Of a DNA stretch of 64,000 bases, positions 11,295 through 20,504 are shown piece by piece (the first letter of the stretch is position 1; each line of letters begins with the position of its first letter). The position numbers and the translations under genes are program-made. The DNA comes from JAJRVM01 sp963700515 (GTDB taxonomy: Bacteria > Planctomycetota > Planctomycetia > Pirellulales > Pirellulaceae), in contig CAVOXY010000021.1 in assembly GCA_963700515.1 (NCBI GenBank), positions 186,001 through 250,000 on the forward strand, read 5' to 3'. A model generated the notes under the pieces. It was not told the origin of the DNA. It did no database searches and saw nothing but the letters and a program-made list of their open reading frames with translations.

Positions 11295-11749
11295 CGTTTC
11301 ACTCTCGGGCGTTCTGCGGGACCAGTCAATTCACGTCCGTCATTGTAAGCCTCTGCGGCGCAGAAACGAGTAGGAAGCGAAAACGCCGCTGGGGTAACTC
11401 CCATTTTCGCACCGAATTCGCGTTGGAAGAACCTGGTGGGGCGGAACCGGTGAGGAAAATCGCTTGAAAACAATCTCGTGCCCGCTTATCTTTTTGTCAT
11501 CTTATCTTTCTGTCCTTCAAAGGAATCGCCATGGAACCTTGAGGAAGGGGCAGGTGTGGACAAAAATATCGGATGACAAAAAGATCTCCGCTGCCGATTA
11601 TTGTTTGTCACTGAAAAACGATCACACCGTTCAATAACTGCTTTAGTCGCGCGGGCCAGGATCACCCGACAGTTGGTTGTGTGATGTTCTCACGGCGGGA
11701 AGATCGCAGGATCAATCCGTGACACATCTTCAGGTCTCCCGTGCAGCAA
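11295..11749. other. Intergenic region, 455 bases
   Basis: No coding signal on either strand. It separates the GH127 gene from the GH38-like gene, both read leftwards. The only recognisable structure is the repeat at 11485-11591. Confidence 0.6.
11485..11591. repeat. Intergenic repeat, GACAAAAATATC family, copy 2 (inverted)
   Basis: Reverse complement of the elements at 7713-7820 with the two blocks exchanged: TTTTTGTCATCTTATCTTTC plus GTCCTTCAAAGGAATCG, then GGAAGGGGCAGGTGTGG, and GACAAAAATATC next to GGATGACAAAAAGATC. It lies between the divergently oriented copies of the family in the carbohydrate region. Confidence 0.8.
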
Positions 11750-14506
11750 CTACTTATCGCGAATCCACACTCGTGATAACGAGCCCGCTCCGCGGCCGCG
11801 CCGGTTGTTCTGCGATTGCTGGGACTGCGGAGTGCGGTTGTTGCGAGCGTAGTAGGGAATGGCCAGTAGCGGAGTGCCGTCGGACCACGAGCCGGTCAAT
11901 GTCATAACGCCGTGCAGCAAATCGCCCTGCCAGGCCGGCTTGAGCGCAGTTGTTGGGTCGAGCACCTTGTCGGGGTCCTGGTCGACCTCTTCAATCGTAT
12001 AGATCAGCGGACCGCGGCGCAACGCCACTCGGTCGCGCGTCGCGTCAATCTTGTCGATCCCCTTGATTCGCTGGATGTTCATTGGCAGCACCAGATCGAT
12101 CTTGTCTTCCGCTTTCCAGGTCCGCGTGATCACAGCATAGCCATCCTTGACAGCTGGTGTGATCGGCTTGCCGTTGACGCTGAGCGACAAGATCCCATTC
12201 GCATCGGGGGTGCCGGAGTAGAGTCTGCTGACATTGCGGTTTGGTGAGCGAACTTTCAGACTGAACGGGGTGGGAGTCTGTGGAGACACGATGATCGTGA
12301 CATTTCCGCTCCACGGGTAGTCCGTCTGCTGCACGACCTTGACGGTGGTGCCCGCCACGTTCTCGATTTCCACCGTGCTGCCGACAAACAGGTTCACGTA
12401 CAGGCTGTCATTGTCCTTGGCGTACATCCAGGTGGGGAGCATTAATAGCGTGCGGGGGATATTGCCGACACAGCAGGGACAGACGTGCCACGGATAACGC
12501 GAACCCCGTTCATCCAACGGGTTGTCGTAGAAGAAGTTATCGCCCAGCAAATCGATCGACCCGAGCAGCGCATTGTAGAGCGTATCCTCATACAGGTCGG
12601 CAAACTTGGCGTCGTGGTAGGATAGGCACAGCTTGTGCTGGAAGAAGATTTCTCCGCAGCTGGAACAGGACTCGCAATAAGCCTCTTGCCTGAGCGAGTA
12701 GTCGGGTCCAAAACCTTCCGCCGTCTCGCCGCTGCCGATTCCGCCGGTGACATAATACTTGCGATTGATCAGGTTGTCCCAGAGCGACATCACAGCGCTC
12801 TGATAGTCGATATCGCCGGTTTCCATAGCCACATCCGCCATGCCAGCGCAATTGTAGGAAGCTCGTACCGCATGGCCGACCGCCTCATACTGCTGAACCA
12901 CCGGGACGTGGCTTTGATCATATTCACTCCCGTTTTTGCGGCAGTCGAGCAGGAATTTCGCCAGTGCAATGTACTTGTCGCCCTTGCCGGCTCCTTCGAT
13001 CTTGTTCACGAAACGCCCGAAGCGGACCAGAGCGATTTCGATCGCCTGGTGGCCGTCGTACCATTCCTTTTTCGGTGGCGGGCCAATGTTATCTTCCCAG
13101 CAATCGGCCAGTCGCTTGGCGGCGTCGTAAAGTCGCGTGTCACTTCCGCCAGTCAGCATGTAATGGGCGACCGCCGCTTCTAGAAAATACCCGGCCACGT
13201 ACCCTTCATGATCGCCGCGATGCTGTGGCGACCAATGCGGGCGGTCGCTCAAAGTAAAGACCGTCTGGAGATATCCGTCCGGTTCCTGAGCCGCCAGGAT
13301 TGTGGGGATCCAATCATCCAGCGTAGCCTTCATCTGCTGCTGGGCGCTCACCATCTCCTGATCGCCGCGCGGATCGACCATTAACGCCACGCAGATCGAT
13401 TCGATCGTGTTGTAAACCCAGGCGTTGGAAAAAACGTAACCCCGGTGTGGCTCATGGGGTTGGCCAGCGAGCTTCTTCGCCGCATTGAGGAAATTGTTGA
13501 TGCCCCCCTCTTTCAGGTCGGGGTCGGAGATCTCTCGGATGCAATGCGGAATCCAGTGCACGATCAACGCTTTTGCTCGGTCATTCCACAGCGGGCTGTC
13601 GATCGTGTAACTCTTTGTGTCGATCAAGTCGAGATGCTTGGCGGGCGGCCGCTCTTCGACCTTGACGGTGAGAGTGGAAGAAGACTCGAGAGAGTCGCCG
13701 CCGACGGTCAGTTTGAGGACATAATCGCCCGGTTCCGTGCAGGCCGCGGTAGTGACCGGATGGCTCGCGTCGGCGAATGTCACCGGTCCGGGGCCCGAGG
13801 CTTTGGACCAAGTGACGGTGGGTGGGGTACCTTTCTTGGACAACATCTGGTAAGAACCGCTGAGGTACGTGAGCGCACCTTGCATGACGACGCGATCCAC
13901 ACCGGCGTCAACGATGGGGGGGAATTCGGGAGAGTGACCGCTGTCGTAGACCTTCCATTCAAGGATGCCGGTCGAGTAGTCGCCGCTGGCATCGATCTCC
14001 AGACGCAGACGAGTTGTGTTGACTTCGTCAAATGTCGTGGTGTTGTATTGGTCCTCGGCAATGCCCAAACCGCTGGGGTGTTTGACTGGAACAAAGGCCT
14101 GGCCATCCCAAAACAGCAACCGGCAGGTGGTGGGAATTCGCACGCCGCGGCGATCGTTCCACCAGTAGACGTCGATCTTCCGCGTGCTGATGGGCTGGCT
14201 CCACTGGTATTGCACCCACTGAGTCCCTTTTTGGGGCCAGTTGCCGTACTCGCCGTGCCGCGTGTCGTTGGAATTGGCTGGTTCGAAGCCATCGTTAATA
14301 GCACCGAGTGTTTCGTGTCCAGAGACGTAGGACGTGGAGGGAGTTGCCACGACGGCCAGGTTCACTTCTTCGATCGACATCTTGTCTTGGGCCAATGCCC
14401 ACGAACTGAACAGGGCTAAGGCGGCGATCCCGAGTAGATGTATACTCAGACATCGAAGAGGGCGCGGGATATGCATCGAGAGGCTCCTGGACGCCAGAGG
14501 GTTCAC
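11750..14506 (-). CDS. GH127 beta-L-arabinofuranosidase-like protein with N-terminal binding domains
   Basis: A 918-residue secreted protein. Order: signal peptide ending in SSWALAQ, a galactose-binding-like domain (WVQYQWSQPISTRKIDVYWW), an Ig/PKD-like domain (about 200-280, AGVDRVVMQGALTYLSG), then the GH127 (alpha/alpha)6 barrel. The cysteine cluster that forms the active site of GH127 is intact: EAYCESCSS near residue 607 and CPCCVGN near residue 675. In characterised GH127 the second group includes the nucleophilic cysteine. The reaction should be retaining removal of beta-L-arabinofuranose, acting in the periplasm or outside. The ATG at 14476 is an alternative start. It stands next to the GH38-like gene on the same strand. 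Confidence 0.9.
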   Translation of the reverse strand: MNPLASRSLSMHIPRPLRCLSIHLLGIAALALFSSWALAQDKMSIEEVNLAVVATPSTSYVSGHETLGAINDGFEPANSNDTRHGEYGNWPQKGTQWVQYQWSQPISTRKIDVYWWNDRRGVRIPTTCRLLFWDGQAFVPVKHPSGLGIAEDQYNTTTFDEVNTTRLRLEIDASGDYSTGILEWKVYDSGHSPEFPPIVDAGVDRVVMQGALTYLSGSYQMLSKKGTPPTVTWSKASGPGPVTFADASHPVTTAACTEPGDYVLKLTVGGDSLESSSTLTVKVEERPPAKHLDLIDTKSYTIDSPLWNDRAKALIVHWIPHCIREISDPDLKEGGINNFLNAAKKLAGQPHEPHRGYVFSNAWVYNTIESICVALMVDPRGDQEMVSAQQQMKATLDDWIPTILAAQEPDGYLQTVFTLSDRPHWSPQHRGDHEGYVAGYFLEAAVAHYMLTGGSDTRLYDAAKRLADCWEDNIGPPPKKEWYDGHQAIEIALVRFGRFVNKIEGAGKGDKYIALAKFLLDCRKNGSEYDQSHVPVVQQYEAVGHAVRASYNCAGMADVAMETGDIDYQSAVMSLWDNLINRKYYVTGGIGSGETAEGFGPDYSLRQEAYCESCSSCGEIFFQHKLCLSYHDAKFADLYEDTLYNALLGSIDLLGDNFFYDNPLDERGSRYPWHVCPCCVGNIPRTLLMLPTWMYAKDNDSLYVNLFVGSTVEIENVAGTTVKVVQQTDYPWSGNVTIIVSPQTPTPFSLKVRSPNRNVSRLYSGTPDANGILSLSVNGKPITPAVKDGYAVITRTWKAEDKIDLVLPMNIQRIKGIDKIDATRDRVALRRGPLIYTIEEVDQDPDKVLDPTTALKPAWQGDLLHGVMTLTGSWSDGTPLLAIPYYARNNRTPQSQQSQNNRRGRGAGSLSRVWIRDK

Positions 14507-14648
14507 TGGTGGTCGTGGGGCATGACTGAGGGTCGGAACAGGTTGCTGTCACGAGAGACTGCGTGGGCACGTGTTTCGGGTTTCTTCCACCAGGGGCCGA
14601 CACGCGTGCAAAGCTATTGCCAAGTTAAAGGGCGGCCTGCCACTTGGC

Positions 14649-14735
14649 AAGCAAGTATCGCGCAAAAATATCTCGTAATTGCGCAGTTCAATGAAGTCTC
14701 TTGCGCAATTTCGCGATATTTTTGCGCGATTGCTT
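14649..14735. repeat. Long imperfect inverted repeat (about 35-base arms)
   Basis: The left arm begins AAGCAAGTATCGCGCAAAAA and ends AATTGCGCA; the right arm is its near-exact reverse complement, ending GCGCGATTGCTT. Arms pair over roughly 34 bases with three or four mismatches or bulges around a 16-base loop. It is AT-richer than the surroundings and has no T-tract on either side, so it is not an ordinary terminator. Confidence 0.85.
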
Positions 14736-14822
14736 GTTGTGTTGATCCAGCCACGATTTTAGTCTGGGACGTAGTGTGTGTGGGGCCGAGCGAATATCGC
14801 AAAGGCGAGGAGAAGGCAAATT

Positions 14823-14852
14823 GGGACAGAAAAATCGGATGACAAAAAGATC
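14823..14852. repeat. Intergenic repeat, GACAAAAAGAT family, copy 3 (short)
   Basis: Reads GGGACAGAAAAATCGG followed by ATGACAAAAAGATCGGG. Only the core motif of the family is retained. Confidence 0.65.
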
Positions 14853-14959
14853 GGGTGCTAACGGATCCTTTTTGTCGTCAACATGGAATTCCCAGACCTC
14901 CGCACTCGAGTATTCCCCCCTATCCCCATGTGTACAGCGTGTTTGCAGGAGTCTCGGAA

Positions 14960-15125
14960 ATGGCGACTGGAAGACAGGTTCACGTCTCTCATGCTCTGGT
15001 ACTCGCGGCCGGCGGGCTTCTATTTTGTCTGGGAAACGCCGCAGCCGACGATGCCCCGACACAGGTGACCTGCTGAAGCTCACCCTTCCCGCCAAATCGG
15101 TGGTGATGCTGGAGATCAAACCCTA
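14960..15125 (+). pseudogene. Internally deleted secreted glycoside hydrolase remnant
   Basis: An ATG at 14960 starts a clear signal peptide (HALVLAAGGLLFCLGNAAA, then DDAPTQ). Within a few codons the frame ends, and the adjacent frame encodes DLLKLTLPAKSVVMLEIKP followed by TAG at 15123-15125. The latter resembles the extreme C-terminus of glycosidases such as GH51 arabinofuranosidases, which often finish with LPxKSVxVLEL. The gene body between signal peptide and tail is absent. This is either a large internal deletion or an assembly collapse. The family assignment of the tail is tentative. Confidence 0.55.
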
Positions 15126-15549
15126 GCCGGAAGGGACTGTGGGCGGGTTTCGAGTCTCACGCGTATGGCGCACGAGTCGGGATTGCGGAATCCGCAGCAC
15201 GGATTTCGGAACAAACGTGCTCAGTGAATGGTTGCTCGAGCGTGCGACGTTTCGAATTCTTTATGTCTTTTCGCTGACAATTCGGGCCGGCGGATCTGTA
15301 GCGGATTTTGCCTGGTTGACCCGGCGCGGTACCGGCACATCGAGCTCGTCAATTTCGCCGCCCCCTGCTGCGGCGGTATCTGACAGCGGTTATCATGGAT
15401 GGCGAGAGCCCCCCTGCCTTGTCACCTGCCTCGTTGCGGCCTGCCACGATGCTGAGCCGACGCTCAGCCAGCTGTTTGAAGAACGGACTGGCGTTCGCTT
15501 TTAGCGAGGCAGAAACGGACTGAAGTCCGTTCTACGTAGGAGAAACCAC
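15126..15549. other. Intergenic region, no convincing gene
   Basis: The open frames here have no protein-like composition over their whole length. Short palindromes occur (around 15190-15210 and 15452-15475). The palindromic AACGGACT repeat lies at 15514-15531, close upstream of the next start codon. Confidence 0.5.
15514..15531. repeat. AACGGACTGAAGTCCGTT palindrome, copy 1
   Basis: A perfect 18-base palindrome followed by CTACGTAGG. It is only 18 bases upstream of the ATG at 15550 and therefore lies in the leader of that gene, with AGGAG of the ribosome site overlapping its flank. Confidence 0.85.
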
Positions 15550-17663
15550 ATGACGAATGTGCACACGTCGAACCCGAAATATTGTCGGCTCCTTGGTTGC
15601 GTGATACTTCTGTTTACGGCAGCCGTTTTGTCGGCGCAAGACTGGACTCCGGTCGCGTGTGCACCGGCGGATCTGCCACCGGAAGCGATGTTTGACGTGG
15701 TGCAGGCGATTGACGGGTTCGAGGACGTGGCGTTGAATTGGACGGCCGTGACGGGTGGCCAGAATGCTCGTGGCCAACTGGCTCGTGACACGTCGACAGT
15801 CCATGGGGGCACGGGTTCGTTGCGGGTGGACTATGACTTCGTGGGAAAACCCGAATACGAGTACCTGCAACTGGGCATGCCGTTGGAAATTCCCGAACCG
15901 GGATGCGCGTTTGGATTCTGGCTCAAGCACGACGGCACTTCGTTCCAGGTGCGATTGCGCATCGCCGACAAGAGTGACGAGACGCATCAAGTGGATCTGT
16001 TTGCCAGGCAAGAGTGAGGGTTGGCAGTTCGTTGCCGGCTCTCTGGATGCGCCCAGCACGTCGTGGGGTGGCGATGACAATCGTCGACGAGACTATCCCT
16101 GTCGTTTGGTCGGCATTGCCATTGATCGCCCGCAGCAAGGTTATGTTGGTAAAGGGTCGCTCTGGATTGACGACGTAGCTCTTTTGCGCTCCGCACCGCA
16201 GAGCCATCCCTGAAGGTTGATGCGAAGCAATCACCATTTGGAAATCTGTTTGCCGTGGGGGCATCGATCGATCTGCGTTTCACGGGAGCGGGAGACAGGA
16301 TTCGCTGGCAATGGACGGACTACTGGGGCCAGGAACTGGCTCACGGTGAAGGGCCGGCGACTGCCTCGGAGGCGAATGTTGTGTTACCGCGTCCAGGCTA
16401 TTTTGTCTGCCGCATCGAATTGTTACGTGCCGGCCGAGTGACGGACGTCCGGCAATACAGCTGTGCTGCCATTGCCAACGGTGCGGAAGATGCTCGCTCT
16501 GACTTCGTCGGTGTATGCAGTCATTACGGACAGAACAATTATCCGCTGCCGAGCATGGACCTGCTGCAGCGTTACGGCATCGATCAGTTCCGCGACGAGA
16601 TTTCATGGCGTTCCTACGAACGAGAGCGCGGTAAATACGAAATGCCCAGACACGCTGCCGAGTACTTACAGCATGCAGCCCAGTTGAAAATGCGTCCGCT
16701 GATCATCTACGACTACAACAATCCGCTCTACGACAACGACGGATACCCGAACTCGCCTGAGGCCATTGCTGCCTTTGCGGCCTACGCCGTGGACCTTACG
16801 CGACAAACCCGCGGCACGGTGGCTATGTTTGAGGTATGGAATGAGTGGATTGGCGGCTGCGGCATGAACGGGCGGCCCGGGGACCACGGCCCGGAAGCCT
16901 ATGGACGTTTGCTGAAAGACGCTTACGCGGCGGTCAAGCAAGCGTTCCCGGAGGTGACCGTCGTGGGAATTGGCGGTGAATACGGCCCCCAATGTGCGGA
17001 GAACATTGCGACCGCTCTGACGGTGGCGGGAGCCGATTCCCAGGATGGCTGGTCGATCCATCCCTACCGCTACCCACGCTCGGCCGAACAATCGGATCTG
17101 ATTGGCGAGGTGGGGAGAATTGTCCAGCGCGTACGCGCGACCGGCACAACTCAAAAAGCTTGGATCACCGAAATTGGCTGGCCGACGCACCGTACATCTG
17201 GTGGCAGTGACGAATCGGCTCAGGCTCGTCACTGTGTCCGCTCGCTCGCTCTGCTGCAATCTACGGGACTGGTCGAGAAAGTCTTCTGGTACGACTTCAA
17301 AGATGACGGCACCCGCCGCGACTACAACGAACACAACTTCGGCCTGATTCGACATCAATCGTACAACTGTGCACCGAAACCCGGGATGGTCGCGATGAGC
17401 GTTTTCGTGCGCATGACGGGTGGTGCGGAGTTCCAGAAACTGGTCGCGACCGATTCCGTTTATGCAGCCCACTATCGCCGGAATGACGGTCGTGAACTGG
17501 TCATTGCCTGGACGACGGACAAGGCCAAAGACATAGAGGTCACCGGCCAGCTGGAGAAAGTGGTGGACATCATGGGGGCAGATGTTTGGGACACACTGTC
17601 CGTCAGCTGACGCAAGATCCGCTGTACGTCATTGGCCAGAACCTGAACGTCAGGATACCTTAA
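15550..17663 (+). CDS. Secreted clan GH-A glycoside hydrolase (GH39/GH5-like), three frame changes
   Basis: A signal peptide (GCVILLFTAAVLSAQ) leads into a carbohydrate-binding-like beta sandwich (about 40-210), then a TIM barrel with the acid/base motif MFEVWNEW and the nucleophile motif AWITEIGWPT, the arrangement of clan GH-A retaining glycosidases. HPYRYPR precedes the nucleophile strand. The frame changes near 16012 (an AGTGAGGG run), near 16196 and near 17595; the peptide remains readable through all three, ending LYVIGQNLNVRIP with TAA at 17661-17663. It is followed after 14 bases by the next enzyme gene, so the two are likely cotranscribed. Substrate unknown. Confidence 0.8.
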
Positions 17664-17677
17664 GTTAGGAACATGCC

Positions 17678-20404
17678 ATGTTACGACCCTACATGTTGAC
17701 CACTGTCGTCTTGTTGTTTGGCTGTTCCATTACCATGGCCGACGACCACAGCGGTGCGAATAGCAGGGAGATACCCGTATCCATTGCCGCGTTCCCGCGG
17801 CAGGGACCTACGGAAGGTCTGGAGCCTGAAGTGCTGGATTTCCGCTATCACCCGAGTCGCTGGCAGACGTGTATCGGTCTGATTGACGACCCGATGAAGA
17901 CGATTGTCGGTGACGACGGCGGACTTTACTACGAGTACGGCAAGCAGGGACCGGAACCATACAGCAATGGAGCAGGAACGTTTGGCACTCGTCTCCTGGC
18001 CGGATTTGTGGGACCCGAGCAGCCAGGTCCACTTCAACAATCGTTGTATAGTCCACGGGTTCCGCTGGTGGTGAGCAAGCGGCAGGTTGGTGCATGGGAC
18101 TTTGTACAGGAAGCATGGTCTGCTGTCGTGGAGGGGGCGGTATGGAACAAGACGGGAGAAGGTCGCGTCGACTACCTGTCTCTCACGGCTCGCAACGGCG
18201 GATCGGCAGCCGCAGGGCAAGTGGTACTCAATGTCGGATCCATCCACAGGCTGCGGTTGGATGACACGAGAAGCCGGCTGTTGGTCGATGGTCAGAAGGA
18301 GCGTGTTTTCTGTCAGTTTTCGCAACCGTGCAAGGAGCTTGGCGAATCGACTGGCGGTGAAGCGGCATCCACACATCCTATCCGCGCCGAGGCGGCCATC
18401 CAAATGCAACGCAATTGGGCGCAGCCAACGACCCCGTGTGCCGCTTGTTTCCGCGACGTGCTGATCGGTTTTGGTCAACCGCTCGAATTTCAAATCGACG
18501 TGACTGCGGGTGCGAGAGCAGAAGTGGTCTTGGGGTTCATCGAAGGTTGGCATGCCGAACCAGGAAAGCGACCATTGCGCATCGAGATTGAGGGATGCCC
18601 TGAGCGGACGGTAGACCCGATCCGCGAAGTTGGCAAGAATGTGCCATTAGTACGGCAGTTTTCCGGAGTCGATGAAGATCGAGATGGGGTGCTGCGGGTG
18701 CGCATTCTGCCGCTGCCGGGTGCAGAAGACAGCAATACGATCGTGAGTGGATTGTGGGTCTTTCCGGCAGGAAAAGCGCCGACCAAGGACGCGATCCTGA
18801 ATGGTCAGAAGGTGGACAATCTGATAGCCGTTGTCGATTCCAATCACCTACCGGATTCGCCTAAGCCGTTCCAATTGACCTGGGATACGGGGACGATCGC
18901 ACAGGGAAAGGCGTTTGAGCTTCTGATTGCGGTACCGTTGTCCGCTACGGTTGGCGACTCCTTGAAGCTCAGTGACACGGCTCTGCTGCGCCAGCAGTGT
19001 ATTGATTCCTGGCAGCGAGCGGATCTGCCGTACGATCGGCTAGTCGTGCCGGACCAGGCGGTGCAGGGTCTGCTCGATTCCTGCATTCGCAACATTTACC
19101 AGGCACGCGAGTGGAAGGATGGTCGTCCGAAGTTTCAAGTTGGGCCAACCTGTTATCGCGGCACGTGGGCCGCGGACGGTCCGTTTCTGTTGGAAGCGGC
19201 TAGCTATCTAGGTAGAACGAGCGAAGCGCGGGCCGGTTTAGAGCAGCAGGTGGACGGCGACGACGGTCCCAGCGGCGTCGAGTTCTCCAAGAAGAGCGGT
19301 CTGCGTCTGTGGATGATCTGGCGGCATGCTCAGTTGACCGGTGATCGAGATTGGTTGCGGCACATGTGGCCGAAGGTTGAGCGTGAGGTGAACCAGATCA
19401 TCCAGTACCGTAACATGACGCGTGATGATCCGAAGCAGGCCAACTGTGGGTTGATGCCGATCGGTTTTGGGGACGGCGGTCTGGGGGGGAAGCACCGGGA
19501 GTACACGAACGTCTATTGGACCCTGGCCGGCCTGAAAACTGCCATCGATATGGCTGAGGAAATTGAGCATCCGCTGCTGGCGGACTGGCGCACAGAGTAT
19601 GCCGACTACTGGGAGGCATTCGACCGCGCTCGCGAGCGGGACAAACTGGTTGACGATGCGGGAAATGCGTATGTGCCGGTGACCATGAAGGGGGAGAAGC
19701 CGCAGTTGCCACAGCGCGGAGCTTGGGCCTTTCTGCAGTCGATATTCCCAGGACGGATCTTCCATGACGACGATTCCCTGATGCTCGGCACGATGGCCAT
19801 GCTTGATGCGAACCAGCGCGAGGGGCTCATCTACGGCACGGGCTGGATTCCGGACGGCATCTGGAACTATGCGGCATCGTTCTACGGTCATGCTCATTTA
19901 TGGTTAGGTCATGGTCGCAAGGCCGCTGCGACCTTGTATGCATTTGGAAATCATGCCTCGCCGCTTCTTTGTTGGCGCGAGGAGCAGAACGTGGTGGGCG
20001 ACACGCCACACTTCGTGGGCGACATGCCACACAATTGGGGAAGTGCTGAGTTCATTCGACTGGTTCGGCACCTGGCAATTCTGGAGCGTGGCAACACGCT
20101 GCACTTGCTGTCCGGGATGCCGGAAGCGTGGGCTCGTCCGGGCTCGGTGCTGGAGATGAAGGAGGTACCGACCAGCTTTGGTGTTGTCAGCGTGCGAGTC
20201 GAGGTGGCTGCGGACGGCAAAACGGCCAAGATCACCGTCGATCCGCCCCAGCGAGAAGCCGTTTCAAAACTGGTGGTACATCTGGAAGGATTCGGCCGGT
20301 CAATTGATTCCGTGGTTATGAACGGCTCGCCGCTGGATTCGTCATCAGCTTCCGTGTCATCAGACGGACCGTCGACAATGCTGATTACGTTTGGACCCAA
20401 GTAG
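17678..20404 (+). CDS. Secreted (alpha/alpha)6-barrel glycoside hydrolase-like protein
   Basis: A 908-residue intact protein with a signal peptide (TVVLLFGCSITMADD). The first about 430 residues are beta-rich. From residue about 450 the sequence has the helical repeats of an (alpha/alpha)6 barrel as in GH78, GH63 or GH95: NIYQAREWKDGRPKFQ, YRGTWAADGPFLLEAA, HMWPKVEREVNQII and WIPDGIWNYAASFYGHAHLW. ADG (in WAADG) and the Asp/Glu-rich loops are candidate catalytic acids, but I cannot place it in one family. The C-terminal beta domain is SGMPEAWARPGS onward. The stop codon TAG abuts a palindromic repeat. It lies between a GH-A enzyme and an esterase, so it probably acts on the same glycan. Confidence 0.75.
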   Translation: MLRPYMLTTVVLLFGCSITMADDHSGANSREIPVSIAAFPRQGPTEGLEPEVLDFRYHPSRWQTCIGLIDDPMKTIVGDDGGLYYEYGKQGPEPYSNGAGTFGTRLLAGFVGPEQPGPLQQSLYSPRVPLVVSKRQVGAWDFVQEAWSAVVEGAVWNKTGEGRVDYLSLTARNGGSAAAGQVVLNVGSIHRLRLDDTRSRLLVDGQKERVFCQFSQPCKELGESTGGEAASTHPIRAEAAIQMQRNWAQPTTPCAACFRDVLIGFGQPLEFQIDVTAGARAEVVLGFIEGWHAEPGKRPLRIEIEGCPERTVDPIREVGKNVPLVRQFSGVDEDRDGVLRVRILPLPGAEDSNTIVSGLWVFPAGKAPTKDAILNGQKVDNLIAVVDSNHLPDSPKPFQLTWDTGTIAQGKAFELLIAVPLSATVGDSLKLSDTALLRQQCIDSWQRADLPYDRLVVPDQAVQGLLDSCIRNIYQAREWKDGRPKFQVGPTCYRGTWAADGPFLLEAASYLGRTSEARAGLEQQVDGDDGPSGVEFSKKSGLRLWMIWRHAQLTGDRDWLRHMWPKVEREVNQIIQYRNMTRDDPKQANCGLMPIGFGDGGLGGKHREYTNVYWTLAGLKTAIDMAEEIEHPLLADWRTEYADYWEAFDRARERDKLVDDAGNAYVPVTMKGEKPQLPQRGAWAFLQSIFPGRIFHDDDSLMLGTMAMLDANQREGLIYGTGWIPDGIWNYAASFYGHAHLWLGHGRKAAATLYAFGNHASPLLCWREEQNVVGDTPHFVGDMPHNWGSAEFIRLVRHLAILERGNTLHLLSGMPEAWARPGSVLEMKEVPTSFGVVSVRVEVAADGKTAKITVDPPQREAVSKLVVHLEGFGRSIDSVVMNGSPLDSSSASVSSDGPSTMLITFGPK

Positions 20405-20422
20405 AACGGACTTCAGTCCGTT
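20405..20422. repeat. AACGGACTTCAGTCCGTT palindrome, copy 2, directly after a stop codon
   Basis: Follows the TAG at 20402-20404 without any gap. The common GTAG before AACGG in several copies indicates that the stop codon belongs to the repeat. Confidence 0.85.
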
Positions 20423-20504
20423 TACGAAGTGTGTTTAGTCGGACAGCGCCACTTGGTATTGAGCCAATCGCCACAGGTGAGGGAACCGACGTAAGGGAGA
20501 CAGC

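Larger units (their letters stand above)
14507..14959. other. Intergenic region with large hairpin and repeat motif
   Basis: No gene seen in 453 bases between the start of the GH127 gene and a rightward remnant. It contains the long inverted repeat at 14649-14735 and a short member of the GACAAAAAGAT repeat family at 14823-14852. Confidence 0.6.

Noticed and set aside
15407..15502. Fragment VTCLVAACHDAEPTLSQLFEERTGVRF that recalls the N-terminus of a lipoprotein or solute-binding protein
   Set aside because: Only about 30 codons, no start codon context, and a stop follows directly; similarity could be chance.
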